NCBI RefSeq assembly: GCF_001625215.2
Contig: NC_030381.2
Location: forward strand, 35,896,689-35,960,688
DNA from: Daucus carota subsp. sativus
Taxonomy: Eukaryota > Streptophyta > Magnoliopsida > Apiales > Apiaceae
DNA: 64,000 nucleotides
Direction of reading: 5' to 3'
Shown here: positions 50,829 through 62,036 of the stretch, piece by piece
Position numbering within the stretch: the stretch's first letter is position 1
How the letters are laid out: each line of letters starts with the position of its first letter
Made by a program: the position numbers and the translations under genes
The notes under the pieces: generated by a model
What the model was told of the DNA's origin: nothing
Databases searched by the model: none
The model's input: the letters and a program-made list of their open reading frames with translations, nothing else

Positions 50829-52932
50829 ATGGATTTCTTTCGTGGGAATTTATGTTTTTTCATTGTGATTCTATTGTTCTTGAATTCAAACAATGTACAA
50901 GGAAGATATCATTATCACAAGAAGCAAAAGCCCAAGAAATCCCCTGTTTCACCCTCCCCTGTTTTACCAAGCCCTGAGCCCCCTGTTTCTCAGTCTCCTT
51001 CATATCCTCCTCCAGTTCCTTCAGACCCAAACACTGATCCTCCCCCAGTTTCTGATGACCCTGGAAGCTCCACAGGCTGCGTGTTCGATGTCACGTCTTT
51101 CGGGGCAGTGGGAGATGGCACCACTGATGATACTGCAGCATTCAGGGATGCCTGGAAAGCAGCCTGTGCTGTAGAGTCAGCTGTTGTTTTAGCTCCTTCA
51201 GATTATACTTTTATGATCACTTCAACTGTCTTTTATGGTCCTTGTAAACCAGGCCTCATCTTTCAAGTAAGAACATAACTTTTTTTGTTATTGTCCATAA
51301 AAATGTAACTTTTGCTCAGAGGTGAAATTTTTTCATGTCATGTAGGTCGACGGAGTCCTAATGCCGCCTAATGGTCCAGATTGCTGGCCTGAAAAGGACA
51401 GCAACAAGCAATGGCTTGTGTTTTACAGATTAGATGATATGACATTCACTGGAATAGGCACCATTGAAGGAAATGGTGAGCAATGGTGGGAACTTCCTTG
51501 CAAACCTCACAGGGTATTTTCTCCAGACACTTGAAATACATAAAATTAATTGAGACATTTGCAAAAATATCCATATTCTCGAACTTATTTTCAAAAATAT
51601 GATGAAAATTGCAACTGAGGTTGCAACACAGTTGATTTCCAGGTTACTGGCGTTTGCAAACGAGGTTGCGCCGTATTTTTGATAATAATTTCTGCAACTC
51701 GGATATTTTTGAAAATAGCCCAATTAATTGTACTAGTACATGCATTTATGTTCAGTGTACTAAATGAATCAAGAAATGCAATTTCAGGGTCCTAATGGAT
51801 CAACTTTGCCTGGACCATGTGACAGCCCTGCTGTGAGTTGAACAATCCTAAACTTGATTACAGCTTAATTATATTAGTAATGTACAGATTACAAATTATG
51901 TTAACTGAACAACTGTACAATTCTTTTTATGTTTTCAGCTAATCCGATTCTTCATGAGCTCGAATATAGTGGTGAGCGGTCTCAGAATCAAGAACAGTCC
52001 AATGTTTCACATGAAATTCGACGGTTGTGAAGGGGTGTTGATTGAGAAATTGTCCATTTCTTCGCCTAAGCTTAGCCCCAACACTGATGGGATTCACATT
52101 GAAAACACAAAATTTGTTGGCATATATGACTCAGTAATTGGAAATGGTACCACTGCTAACCTATGCTCCACAGAGATTCTTGCAGATTTTGTATTTGGCT
52201 CGTGAACTTAATGTTAAGAAGTGTGCCCTGCTGTTTATTTTGACAGGAGATGATTGCATTTCTATTGGACCTGGGTGTGCTAATGTCAACATTGAAGGTG
52301 TCACGTGTGGCCCTAGTCATGGTATAAGGTATGTAATTTTATTCGGGATTCATTGATAGCCTAGTGACGTCGTATGGTATTCGACCTTTTACACTGTTCT
52401 GAGCTTTCAACTTTTTGTGAATTTTAGTATTGGAAGCCTAGGAGTTCACAATTCTCAGGCATGTGTGTCGAACATTACTGTCCGGAATGCTATAATAAAG
52501 GATTCGGACAACGGGGTGAGGATCAAGACGTGGCAAGGCGGGGCGGGGTCAGTAACAGACATATCATTTGAAAACATTCAGATGGAAAATGTGAGAAACT
52601 GCGTGATCATAGACCAGTACTACTGCTCAAACAAGGCCTGCTTAAACCAGACTTCAGCTGTATACGTGAGAGACATATCATTCAGGAACATTAAGGGAAC
52701 TTACGATGTCCGGAGCCCTCCAATCCATTTTGCCTGCAGCGACACTGTGCCTTGCACGAACATAACCATGTCAGAAGTAGAGCTGCTTCCAGAAGAAGGG
52801 GAACTGGTGGATGATCCTTTCTGTTGGAATACATATGGAAATCAAGAAACACTGACAATTCCCCCTATCGATTGTTTACTCGACGGAGAGCCTGCCTCAG
52901 AAGTGGAGAACTACAGACTGCAGTGTTCTTGA
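50829..52932 (+). CDS. Polygalacturonase (GH28, pectin lyase-fold), secreted
   Basis: Six exons (50829-51266, 51346-51513, 51788-51832, 51939-52146, 52247-52328, 52428-52932) give 481 aa. The enzyme hydrolyses alpha-1,4-galacturonan in cell-wall pectin. Residues 1-25 form a signal peptide. A basic then Pro/Ser-rich stretch spans ~27-80 ([15 protein letters not shown]). The GH28 domain starts at [17 protein letters not shown] (~85-101). All four hallmark motifs occur: [26 protein letters not shown] and RIKTWQGG. Motif III has Ser where GxGHG is most usual. Cys pairs near the end match the family. The Pro-rich N-terminus is like a subset of Arabidopsis genes including At1g48100 (PGX3), by my recollection. 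Intron 2 carries a MITE. Confidence 0.93.
51553..51721. mobile_element. 169-bp MITE with 9-bp target duplication in polygalacturonase intron 2
   Basis: Flanked by perfect AATTAATTG at 51544-51552 and 51722-51730. Ends are AGACATTTGCAAAAATATCC and, reverse-complemented, GGGCTATTTTCAAAAATATCC. A 9-bp duplication points to the Mutator superfamily. Confidence 0.8.
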
Positions 52933-53595
52933 GAGCTATACAATGTGTCAGCAATCTGCAATCTGCATAGATAGTTATATATGGATTAATACTGCATATA
53001 TAGATATGGATTGTAAAATAGAGATCCATAAGTTAGAAGTATTAGAATTCAACATGGATCTTGGCTGATTGTTGGTCACAGAAGATCCATCCCTTTGGGA
53101 TTTCTTTCCCATACTGAGTGATGTGAATTTTGGCCTACTATCTACTATGTAGTATGTAACTACTGGATGTGACATAATATATTAGTGTATATCTATATCT
53201 ATAAGGATTGGTGTTATTGCTTCTGCAATGTCTGAAATTCTTCTTGAATATTACCAGGTTTTGATCTCCACTGCTCCAGCTCTTAAGGCAATAAGAATTC
53301 ATACTTCTTCTTTCATATTGATCAAGAGTTCCTCATGCTACATGGATACAAGAACTGTGGAAGAATGTTGACAAATGTTTGCAGAACATAACATTTACAG
53401 AGCCTATACATGGATATGGAACTCATTTGCTCCATTCATGGAGTTCTACAGAAGCTGAACATTTTCAAGAATTGTAGCATGTTATAGAGGCGGCGAGCCA
53501 ATGTTTGTTGCAAGCTATCTGTTAAACTCTTTTTTTTCCTGAATAATCTAGCAATGAATTAAATTTTGACAAAGACTTGAATCTTTCCTAGACTA
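52933..53595. other. Spacer between converging genes
   Basis: 3' flanks of the polygalacturonase (+) and boron-transporter (-) genes. No additional gene is seen. Confidence 0.65.
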
Positions 53596-56500
53596 TCAGA
53601 TTTGTTTTCCTAAAAGTGAAGGTTTTCCTTCCACCCTGGGACTAAATGGCCCTCTGCCTCCAAACCGAGGACTTAGATCTCCTCTGAGTTCACTTAATCG
53701 AGGACTATATCCTTTATCAGAGAAACTCTTAACAAAACTTTTCCGTGGTTTCTCACTGCATCCTGTCAACTTCACACTGCACATTCGTCTGATCTCTCCC
53801 CGGCCTCTGGTAATCACATCATCAAAAATCTCTCTGTCATCAGCAAATGAAGCACTAGAACCTAGCTCTGTGTCCTGCAAGTAGACACATGAAGAAATAA
53901 GAATAGAAGCAGAGATAAAGTTGATTAAAAGAATGAGACAACCCAAGTATAAGACAACCATCGACTCTAAATATAATGCAGATAACATAAACTTGATGAC
54001 ATTTGTGGTCCTCCCTTTTGAGAAAATAGATTTGATCTTAAATTAGTAATAAAAGAATTGTTTTCTAGAATTGTCATTGGATTTTCATTAGATATTATAA
54101 GAAAATAAAACAAACCATCAACAGGAGAGCAAGGCATTTTTCATAATCATGGAAAAAGATTCATTTTACTTAAATATACAATACACAATTTACGCTATAG
54201 AAAGACCAAAAGAGAGAATGTAGAAGGTATAACTGCATTAGTTTATATCATTGGAAGAACAAAAATCTTACCATTGCAAGGTTATATGGTAAAGCCGATG
54301 CCTCTTCATACTCAGCTGCATCTAAATCCTGGAGGTGTCCCTCCTTGAAAAACTTGGGCAAAATGTATTGTCTGATAGGAACCAGAAGCATGATTATCAA
54401 AGGGAACAAAACCCCAGCAAGAGGAATCCAGGTAATTCCAAAAGTGATTAATAAGTAAGCAGTCTGGAAAATTGTGAAAAAGGCGATTGTCTTGAAAGGT
54501 ACAGTTTCCACAAAAGTTGCGTGGTTATCCTCCAGTATTCTGAAAACAGATGCATTAGGTTAGTTGCAGAAATTCAGTTATAAGCACACGAGATAACTGA
54601 ATTTAAAAATATAGTTTGGATCTATAGGTAGCTAGCATTTGGTTAGTTGCAGAAATTCAGTTATAAGTACACGAGATAACTGAATTTATAAATATAGTTT
54701 AGATCTGTTGGTAGTTACTTGTATCTTCTACTCGGAGATGTGAATAGCAGGAGGATCCGTTCCCAAAACTGGTTTCCTGGCAAGCTTTCGACAGCCATGT
54801 ATGCAAAGTATCCCCAGAGTACTGATGTCGGAATCTTTTTGAGAAGAGGCATGGCTGCAACACATCCTCCCACCATTAAAGATTGAATTAAATTACTGAC
54901 CCGCTGTTCTTTCACCTCAACAGGTATCAAATCATCAATCTCTTTCTCAACATCAAATATCGACTCATCAACTGGAGCATTAATATTTTCTATGATTGAA
55001 GCTGATTTAATAGTAGACTCTTTCAATTCATTTAATCTCTGTGCCAAGAATAAAGTTTGAACAATGCATGTATTAGTATGTAGTTCTTAAAGTAGAATAG
55101 ATATGAAAGAAAACTATCTTATATGGATGTATTGACAAAGTCATGAAAGCACCCTACTCGAGCTGATGGCTCTTGGTAAATTAGAGGACTCTGCATCTCT
55201 TGATAGGCTTCTTGCAACTTTCCATATACTTGAACCAAACTGGCATTCTTACCCAAACATTCACGTGCTGTTTTTACCAATCGATTTCGAAGAAGCTGAA
55301 TGCAAGAGGACAAATCAGCAACGAATATGCTTAGCTCTGTGAATATACATGTGATAAACTGAATGTATATTGTGCAAGATGATGCAGTTATATGGAGGTA
55401 AATGTTTTTCTTTTTAGTGAAGACAACATGATAATCAGCTTCAATCAAAATATTTCGCCACAAGGTAAAGTTTTTGTCAGTAATATATAGAAACCTGATG
55501 CTTAAGTGTAGCCAAACTCTTAGTATGCATTGGAGATTGCGGAATGACACCATTTGATGGTGGGATCCCAGTAAGACCACAGAATATGACCTGCAACATT
55601 AGAACAAGTCACTAAATTACAGTGGTGATTGTATTAATTATAGAAAACAGCTTATCAGGAAGATAAGAAACATTTATCTTTACCATAAATCCTAACAAAA
55701 ATAAATCATAATGAAATGAAGGTGGCTTTCGCAAGTTGAATTCACTCTGCTGAGCAAGTTGAGATGCTACACTGTGGTCAAAATAATACAGAACTGCAAT
55801 CATAGTGGCTGGAATAAAAGCTCCTATTATGTAGAGGACTGGCACTTGTATCATATCCTAAAAGTCAGAAATCACATACATATATGTTACGAAATTAGTT
55901 CAAGAGAGGAAAGAAGCTACATAAACTGCTTCTGCATCAAGAAAAAAACATGCCTTCATGACTGTCCAGTTGCTGTATGCACCTGGAGACCATGGATTTG
56001 GGCTGAGAAGCCGCCTTGGAATTCCCTCTGGAACATTCCCGGATGGTATATAAGAGGCAGCGGTCCAGACAACAACCAACAATGGAACACCATAATCCGC
56101 TATAAGGCCTCGAAGCCAACCTGTGTAAGTAGACACGGATAAAAGTCTCAGAAGAGGGGAACATGATTCATGCACCTCAAGCTACCTAAAGGAAGTACAC
56201 AACTATTTCTTTTTATCCCAGAGGACGATCCGAATTCCTTGTGACACTAAATGCTGGTCAGGCCATTTACCATCATCAATATTGTTCAGTACTATCCAGG
56301 TACTTTCCTTTCTTTAAAGGAGACGGGGTCGAGGATGCACATAATTGAAGTTTCATTTGATCCCATATCATCTAAAAATATTGTGAGGATGCTTACCAGA
56401 GCCATAACGCCAAGACCTTGCTCTTCTACTTTTCAATGCGGTGAGCAGAAGGCCAAATGACATAACCAGGGCAAACATCCCATTGGCAAACCTCCATGAA

Positions 56501-57704
56501 GGAAGGTATTCAGTCGAATTGCGATTTTCTCTGTTCGGTACACGAAATTCATCGATAAGTCCCTACATCCATCAAGTAATTTAGTAATCACAGAGACATG
56601 GTTACACATGAATACTCAAAAAGACAAGTAGTCCCGCAAAAATCATGTCCAAAAGAATACAATGCTTCTTAGTGCCAATGAGCTGAAACACATTATAGCC
56701 ACTTTTTATGGGTAACCATAAAAACTACTAACCCCTAACCAAGAAACAGACAATTTTTTGTCACCCATATGTTCTGTTGCTCGAAAAACCACCATATTTT
56801 GTTTCCGGTATATCAAATCTGAATACCAACTGATGAAACCTTTAAAAGATTGCCACTTACTTTTATGGCTTCCTGCATAAAGAGCATTGCAATAAGCAAT
56901 CCAAACAATTCTCCCGCCAGACGAGTGAACCTATTAATGATTGAACATGCTCCTAGAATAGCCAGAAGGAACAACAGAATTGCAGTCCAAATACATACCC
57001 TGCAAAACCAAATTCCATGTAGGCACTACCATTAGAAAGAAACTTAAACAATTTTCTACACTGACTTCATGTTTCAACAGAATAAATGTTAAACTGCAAA
57101 TGTGCAACATCTCTTTATAATATAAGCAGAACTAATATACCATCCAGTCCAAGCTAGAAAGAGATTTGGTCCCAGCTCTGGTCTATCCTTTGCAAAGTTG
57201 TACATAAATGTGTACATAAGTACAGTAGGTTCAGCAACTCCAAGAATAAGCAAAGGTTGACCGCCCAATATAGAGTGTATAATACCACATATTGCAGTAG
57301 AAGCTAAAGTTTGCACTGCTGTGAGTTTACCATCTGTTGATCCAAGGCACGTTTTAAATGCAAAATTGCATGAGAATGGTGAAACAGGATAATGATGAAT
57401 AAGAATTTCTATTTTTTCACATACCTGTACTTCGTTCCAGTTGTTCACCAAATGATATCACAGGAATTGCTGAAGCAAAAAATATATATGTTGTAGGGGC
57501 CAAAATCCTGAAAAGACAAATATGTTGGAGATCCAGATTATCGGCAAATGTCCATTTCCATATAAATCCTCGAACTTATGATTGCATAATGTAAACATAC
57601 CTTACACCCGATTTAAAACCACTGGTCCAATCTTGTTTATAGCACATCAACCTCCCTTTAACATCATTCTTGATCCCCCGAAACGGAACAAAACTCTCTT
57701 CCAT
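53596..57704 (-). CDS. BOR-type boron (borate) exporter
   Basis: Twelve exons: 57601-57704, 57425-57507, 57141-57333, 56861-56999, 56397-56562, 55954-56120, 55684-55857, 55495-55590, 55158-55295, 54719-55038, 54272-54539 and 53596-53874. Phases close to 708 aa, near Arabidopsis BOR1 (704). This SLC4-family membrane protein exports borate, loading xylem or clearing excess. Hydrophobic segments run from ~40 to ~640. Recognised stretches include [64 protein letters not shown] and [11 protein letters not shown]. Tyrosine sorting-type motifs YGKL and YQEM lie in the cytosolic loop. The intron after exon 6 starts with GC rather than GT (55952-55953). A leader intron is likely (donor at 58230). Confidence 0.95.
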
Positions 57705-58345
57705 GTTTTCTTCCTTTTTTCAAGAAACACAAGCAAGTAAACAGCAATAGCTTCTACTACCCCAAGATTTTCTTGATATATTCTATCAAATCATAGATAC
57801 AGTAACATAGACTTGTTCAACTGATTCAAGATCACAAGAAACAAAACAAGTTACAATTACAAAGTGGACCAATATAATATACATGTATAAAGCACAACAA
57901 CACAAACCTTTTGCATTCTTGTTTCCAAATCCTAAAGGGAATATACATGTAAATACCAACAGAAATGTGAACAAAAATTCCAAATGAATAAAGCTCAAAA
58001 AGGGTTGTAAAAAAGGATACTAAAGACACCTACAATGTGGGTCTAAAAGAACTTCACTGACAGATGCTCAACAACACAAGCCCAAATCTAAAATCTTTAC
58101 ACACTCAAATCTTACAAAGTAAAACAAATGGGCACTTAAAAACAAGACCAATCAAGCAAAACATCAAGACAAATTTAAAAACTTTGTACATCTAAAAGTG
58201 GCTAAACGTAAATGTCACTATATTACTTACCAAATCACAGGCAGGATAGAAAAGTTGGGTGTGAAGAGGTAGAAAAAAATGGGCTTGACAGAAGATGAAC
58301 AGCTGGCTAGTAGCAAGTATCCCAGCAGCTTCTCGTGTGACCCAT
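57705..58345 (-). other. Boron-transporter 5' leader with intron
   Basis: A strong donor (GATTTG|GTAAGTAA, exon end 58231) suggests a first non-coding exon of about 100 bases, spliced to an acceptor shortly before the ATG at 57704. The exact acceptor is not fixed. Confidence 0.5.
58307..58345 (-). CDS. Possible upstream ORF of the boron transporter
   Basis: A 12-codon frame beginning ATGGGTCACACG and ending TAG lies in the predicted first leader exon. BOR1 in Arabidopsis is known to be translationally controlled by uORFs. Whether this ATG is in the mRNA depends on a start site near or upstream of 58345, which I cannot confirm. Confidence 0.3.
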   Translation of the reverse strand: MGHTRSCWDTCY

Positions 58346-58366
58346 GCCAACTCTTTGGTTCAACAA

Positions 58367-58375
58367 ATATATAAG
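58367..58375 (-). promoter_or_regulatory. Possible TATA box of the boron-transporter gene
   Basis: CTTATATAT on the minus strand ~25-30 bases upstream of the putative leader. Confidence 0.4.
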
Positions 58376-58617
58376 CATCGTTTCTTGTTTCTTTTTTACT
58401 GTGTGTGTGACACTGGTTAGTCTATAGTAGGAAGTTTTATCTTTCTTGGGAAACGGATAAACACTATTGTAGCATCTTTGTCTTGAACTGATGGTGTGCA
58501 GAAATTAGAATAAATTAACGGGGATGTGCAGAATATTTAAAGCACCGTATACACCAATTTTTTTTTTTTATCGGTTTCCCGGTGCCTGGCTGCCTGCCCA
58601 TGCTTAGTACTAAAAAC

Positions 58618-58930
58618 TACTATTTCCGTGTCATTTTATGTGATCTCTATTCTTTTTAGGTACGTCATAAAAAGAATGAATCCATCATAATTAATATTTT
58701 TGAACACTAATTTTCATTATTACACTCTCTACTTCTCTATTTTATACTTCTTTTTATTAAACAAACACTATTACACCAACTACCTTTCTCTACTATCTCA
58801 AATCCATTATTAAAATATTGATAGGTCCTACCATTTTACCCACTTTTCAACTAAACTTACCTCTTTTACTACTTTTTTCTTAATTACCATGAAAGTCAAA
58901 CAATGTCACTCAATATGGGACGGGGGAGTA
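58618..58930. mobile_element. Stowaway-type MITE
   Basis: Left end TACTATTTCCGTGTCATTTT and right end, reverse-complemented, TACTCCCCCGTCCCATATTG match the CTCCCTCCGTCCCA termini of mariner-derived MITEs with TA at each edge. Non-coding. Confidence 0.75.
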
Positions 58931-59123
58931 TAAGTTTGACTTATTTTGACTGGTTCTTGTTTTTTAATAATGATGGACCTCTGCAAATACAACAACATAG
59001 ATAGAATTCAGTACTTAGCATGTGTTCATGGCACACACTTAGACAAACTTTTTTTTTATTTAGCGACAGATTTTTGTTGACTGTTACGTAAATGTCACCG
59101 TTATTTAGGATTAAATATTAATG

Positions 59124-59344
59124 TACTCCTTCCGTTCTCTCGATAATATACATCGGGGGACGGGGACACGACACTCCGATAAAGTACAGTAGTGTAATTT
59201 ATTTTTAACATTTTTCTAATACGAATTAAAGTTTGAATGTCATATTTTTATTCAGAAAAGAAATCCTAAAAATAAGTTACAGAGTATATTTTATAAGAGT
59301 ATTGAAATGCGTGACGTATAAAATTAAATGGGACAGAGGGAGTA
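59124..59344. mobile_element. Stowaway-type MITE (second)
   Basis: Left TACTCCTTCCGTTC and right (reverse-complemented) TACTCCCTCTGTCCCATTT with flanking TA. About 220 bp. Confidence 0.75.
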
Positions 59345-59347
59345 TAT

Positions 59348-59689
59348 AGGCCTTATTTGGAAGTTAGAAGTTTGGGGCAAAATTAGAGGTTTGAGGTGTT
59401 TTAGAGATTTGACCATTAGAATCCGTTAAAATTTGTGTTTGGTAGTTAGCGGATTGAAATAGAGGTTTGAATGCAAAAAGTTAATTTTGAAAAAACTACT
59501 TTGAGTAGTTTTTTGGGTTAGAGGTTTTGGTTTGTGTCAGATTAAACTAATCAATCAACTATTTACCAAACAGTTTTACGAGAAACAGCTAATTCAATCT
59601 GCTAGTCAAAACATCTACTTCAATCAGCTAGTCAAAACTGTCAAAACATCTACTTCAATCCGCTAACCGCTAATTTTCAAACCAGACCT
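59348..59689. mobile_element. MITE with AGGYCTKRTTTGG ends
   Basis: Left AGGCCTTATTTGG and right (reverse-complemented) AGGTCTGGTTTGA. Repeated TTAGCGG/CCGCTAA motifs lie near both ends. It directly follows the previous MITE. Superfamily (hAT or Harbinger) not settled. Confidence 0.6.
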
Positions 59690-59926
59690 ATATCATTTTA
59701 TTCATCAATTCTAGTGAGTATTATTTATAGAGAAATTACCACATGTACAGTATTTTAACCCATTAATTGCAAAACTACAATATCCCTTGTACCCGTGCAA
59801 GTTTACGGTTTTTGGAAATAACATCTGAGAGGTTTGGAAATATATGTTACTAACTAACGGATCAACATCTCTTCTCTCCCTTCCTCAATCACAGCATCTT
59901 ATTTAGCATTTTATTTAGACAGGTCA

Positions 59927-60657
59927 GAGGTGTATTCAATTGAGATATTAATGGATTATTTTTAGTTAATGGATTTTAATGGATTCTATGTGATTTTAAT
60001 TTTGTGCGGATTCTTGATGAAATATCGTAGAGTTGACGGGATTTAAGCACAATGCTTCAAAATCTCATGGATTTTGGTGGGATTTCAAAAAACTTAAAAT
60101 ACACTGAAGAATGCCACAAAATCCATAATTTTATGAAATCCAAAAAAAATCCATCAGTATTTGAATACCACCAGATTTTAATGGATTTTAAACAATCCCA
60201 ATTGAATAATATCAGATTTTAATGGATTGTAAACAATCCTAATTGAATACCACCAGATTTTGTAGCATAATTTAAAATCCCAATTGAATACCTCAAGATT
60301 TTAATGGAGAGACAAAAGAGAGTGTATTCGATTGGGATATTATAGCATTTTTTTTTCATTCATGCTATCCGAGGGTATTCGATTGAGATTGTTTGAAATC
60401 CATTAAAATTGGATGGTATTCAAATGCTAATGGATTTTTTTTGAATTTCAAAAAATGATGGATTTTGTGGCATTCTTCAGTGTATTTTAAGTTTTTTGAA
60501 ATCCCACCAAAATCCATGGTATTTTGAAGCATTGTACTTAAATCCTATCAACTCTGCGACATTTTATCAAGAATCCGCACAAAATCAAAATAACATACAA
60601 TCCATTAAAATCCATAAACTAAAAACAATCCATTAAAATCTCAATTGAATACACCCC
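59927..60657. mobile_element. ~730-bp element with long inverted arms
   Basis: Ends GGTGTATTCAATTGAGAT on both sides in inverted orientation; arms extend over 200 bases (TGTGCGGATTCTTGAT and complement are shared). The centre holds two to three short direct repeats around TTGAATACCACCAGATTTT at 60160-60300. Likely a foldback/MITE element, non-coding. Confidence 0.75.
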
Positions 60658-60659
60658 CT

Positions 60660-60780
60660 TTAGTCTCTCCTTTTGCTTCTCTCTTTTACTTCCCGTGCTA
60701 ATCTCTCTCCCCCTCTCGTCTCTATCTATCTCTCTCTTTCTCGCGCTTCCATCCTCTCTTTATTTCTCTACTAGATCTCT
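60660..60780. repeat. CT-rich tract
   Basis: Low-complexity TCTCTC-rich sequence. It might be a leader of an unseen gene, but no coding frame follows. Confidence 0.7.
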
Positions 60781-61975
60781 TCGTTCCTCTCTCATCAAAA
60801 TCGAAAACTGAATAAGGCTCGATTAAAGGTATCATATAGGTGTATGTATATAACTATGTGTATATGATTGTATTTGTGATTACGCTGGTGGTTGATTAAG
60901 AGTATTGATTGTGCTCATAATTTTTGATTTTGATTTTTGTAGTTGCTTTCGTAATATTAGTATTGGCTCCGCAGAGGTACTTATATTCGTCATTTGTAAC
61001 CACCTGCAACTCATTATGCAATTAGATATAATTTTTAATAGAATTTTAAAGTTGCATTTGTGTTGCATATATGGTTGTTAGCGGTTTCAGATATGGTTGC
61101 ATATTCAACCACCGTTTTTTTGCAAATATTTTTTGAAATATAGTATTTTTGCAATTTGTTTTAAGAAGTTACAGTATTTTTGCAATAATTCTTTTTGACT
61201 TTAGAATTTATCAGAAAAGCCCTTATTTTTATTGTAGAGATAATGTTTGTTGAGCTTTAAATATTTTTCTTCAATATTATCGCAATCAAATAAAGTTGTG
61301 AATTCTAATACTTTAGATAATATATTTATATTTTAAAAAATTTAGTTATTATTTATTTTTTGATTAAAACAAAGAAAATAATTAAAATTAAAAATAAATA
61401 GTATATAAATTTTTTAAAATCTGGATATATTATCTAAACTATTAGAATTCACAATATTTATTTGGTTGTGATTCAAGAAAATGTGTAAAATTTTATAAAT
61501 ATTTTCTTTTTACCTCTCATTTTTTATATATTTTTTAACTATTTGATATGTATTTTAAGGTGCATATAAAATATAATTTTACAAATTTTATATTATAGTA
61601 AAAATTTAAACATTAATATTTGAATGAGGTACTGGTTGATGTTTATTATAACTTTAATAATTCATGTCGTACACCTGAGAAATCATAAGAATCGATATTT
61701 AAAAAATGTAAGACTATTGGCTCCTTTGCAAGATTTTGAAGAACTATTTTGATGGATCGATTTCAATTTCGACCCCTTTCTAAACCAATTTATTTGACAG
61801 TTCTCTAATTCTTAATATTCATGTCGGCAGGCCGTATCTATCGACTCCTTTAAGAGTCATATGTTGCATGATCATATTGTAATTAGGATCTAGGGATTAA
61901 TTTCTTATTTCTATGTTGCAAAGGATAGCAATGTATCCTATTATGTATAGAACACGGATACAATAATAACTGTGC
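60781..61975. other. Intergenic DNA before the F-box gene, including an inverted repeat
   Basis: No gene. An inverted repeat at about 61280-61470 has arms containing TGTGAATTCTAATA and TTAGATAATATAT, probably a small MITE. The rest is AT-rich. Confidence 0.6.
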
Positions 61976-61984
61976 TATATATAT
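61976..61984 (+). promoter_or_regulatory. Possible TATA box of the F-box gene
   Basis: TATATATAT about 55 bases before the ATG at 62037. Confidence 0.5.
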
Positions 61985-62036
61985 TGCACAGGGCTTTTCA
62001 ACAAAAACCCTGTAATTAAACTCGTTGCACTTGACC

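Noticed and set aside
55759-56142. 127-codon plus frame
   Set aside because: Antisense to boron-transporter exons 6-7 and the intron between; no family features.
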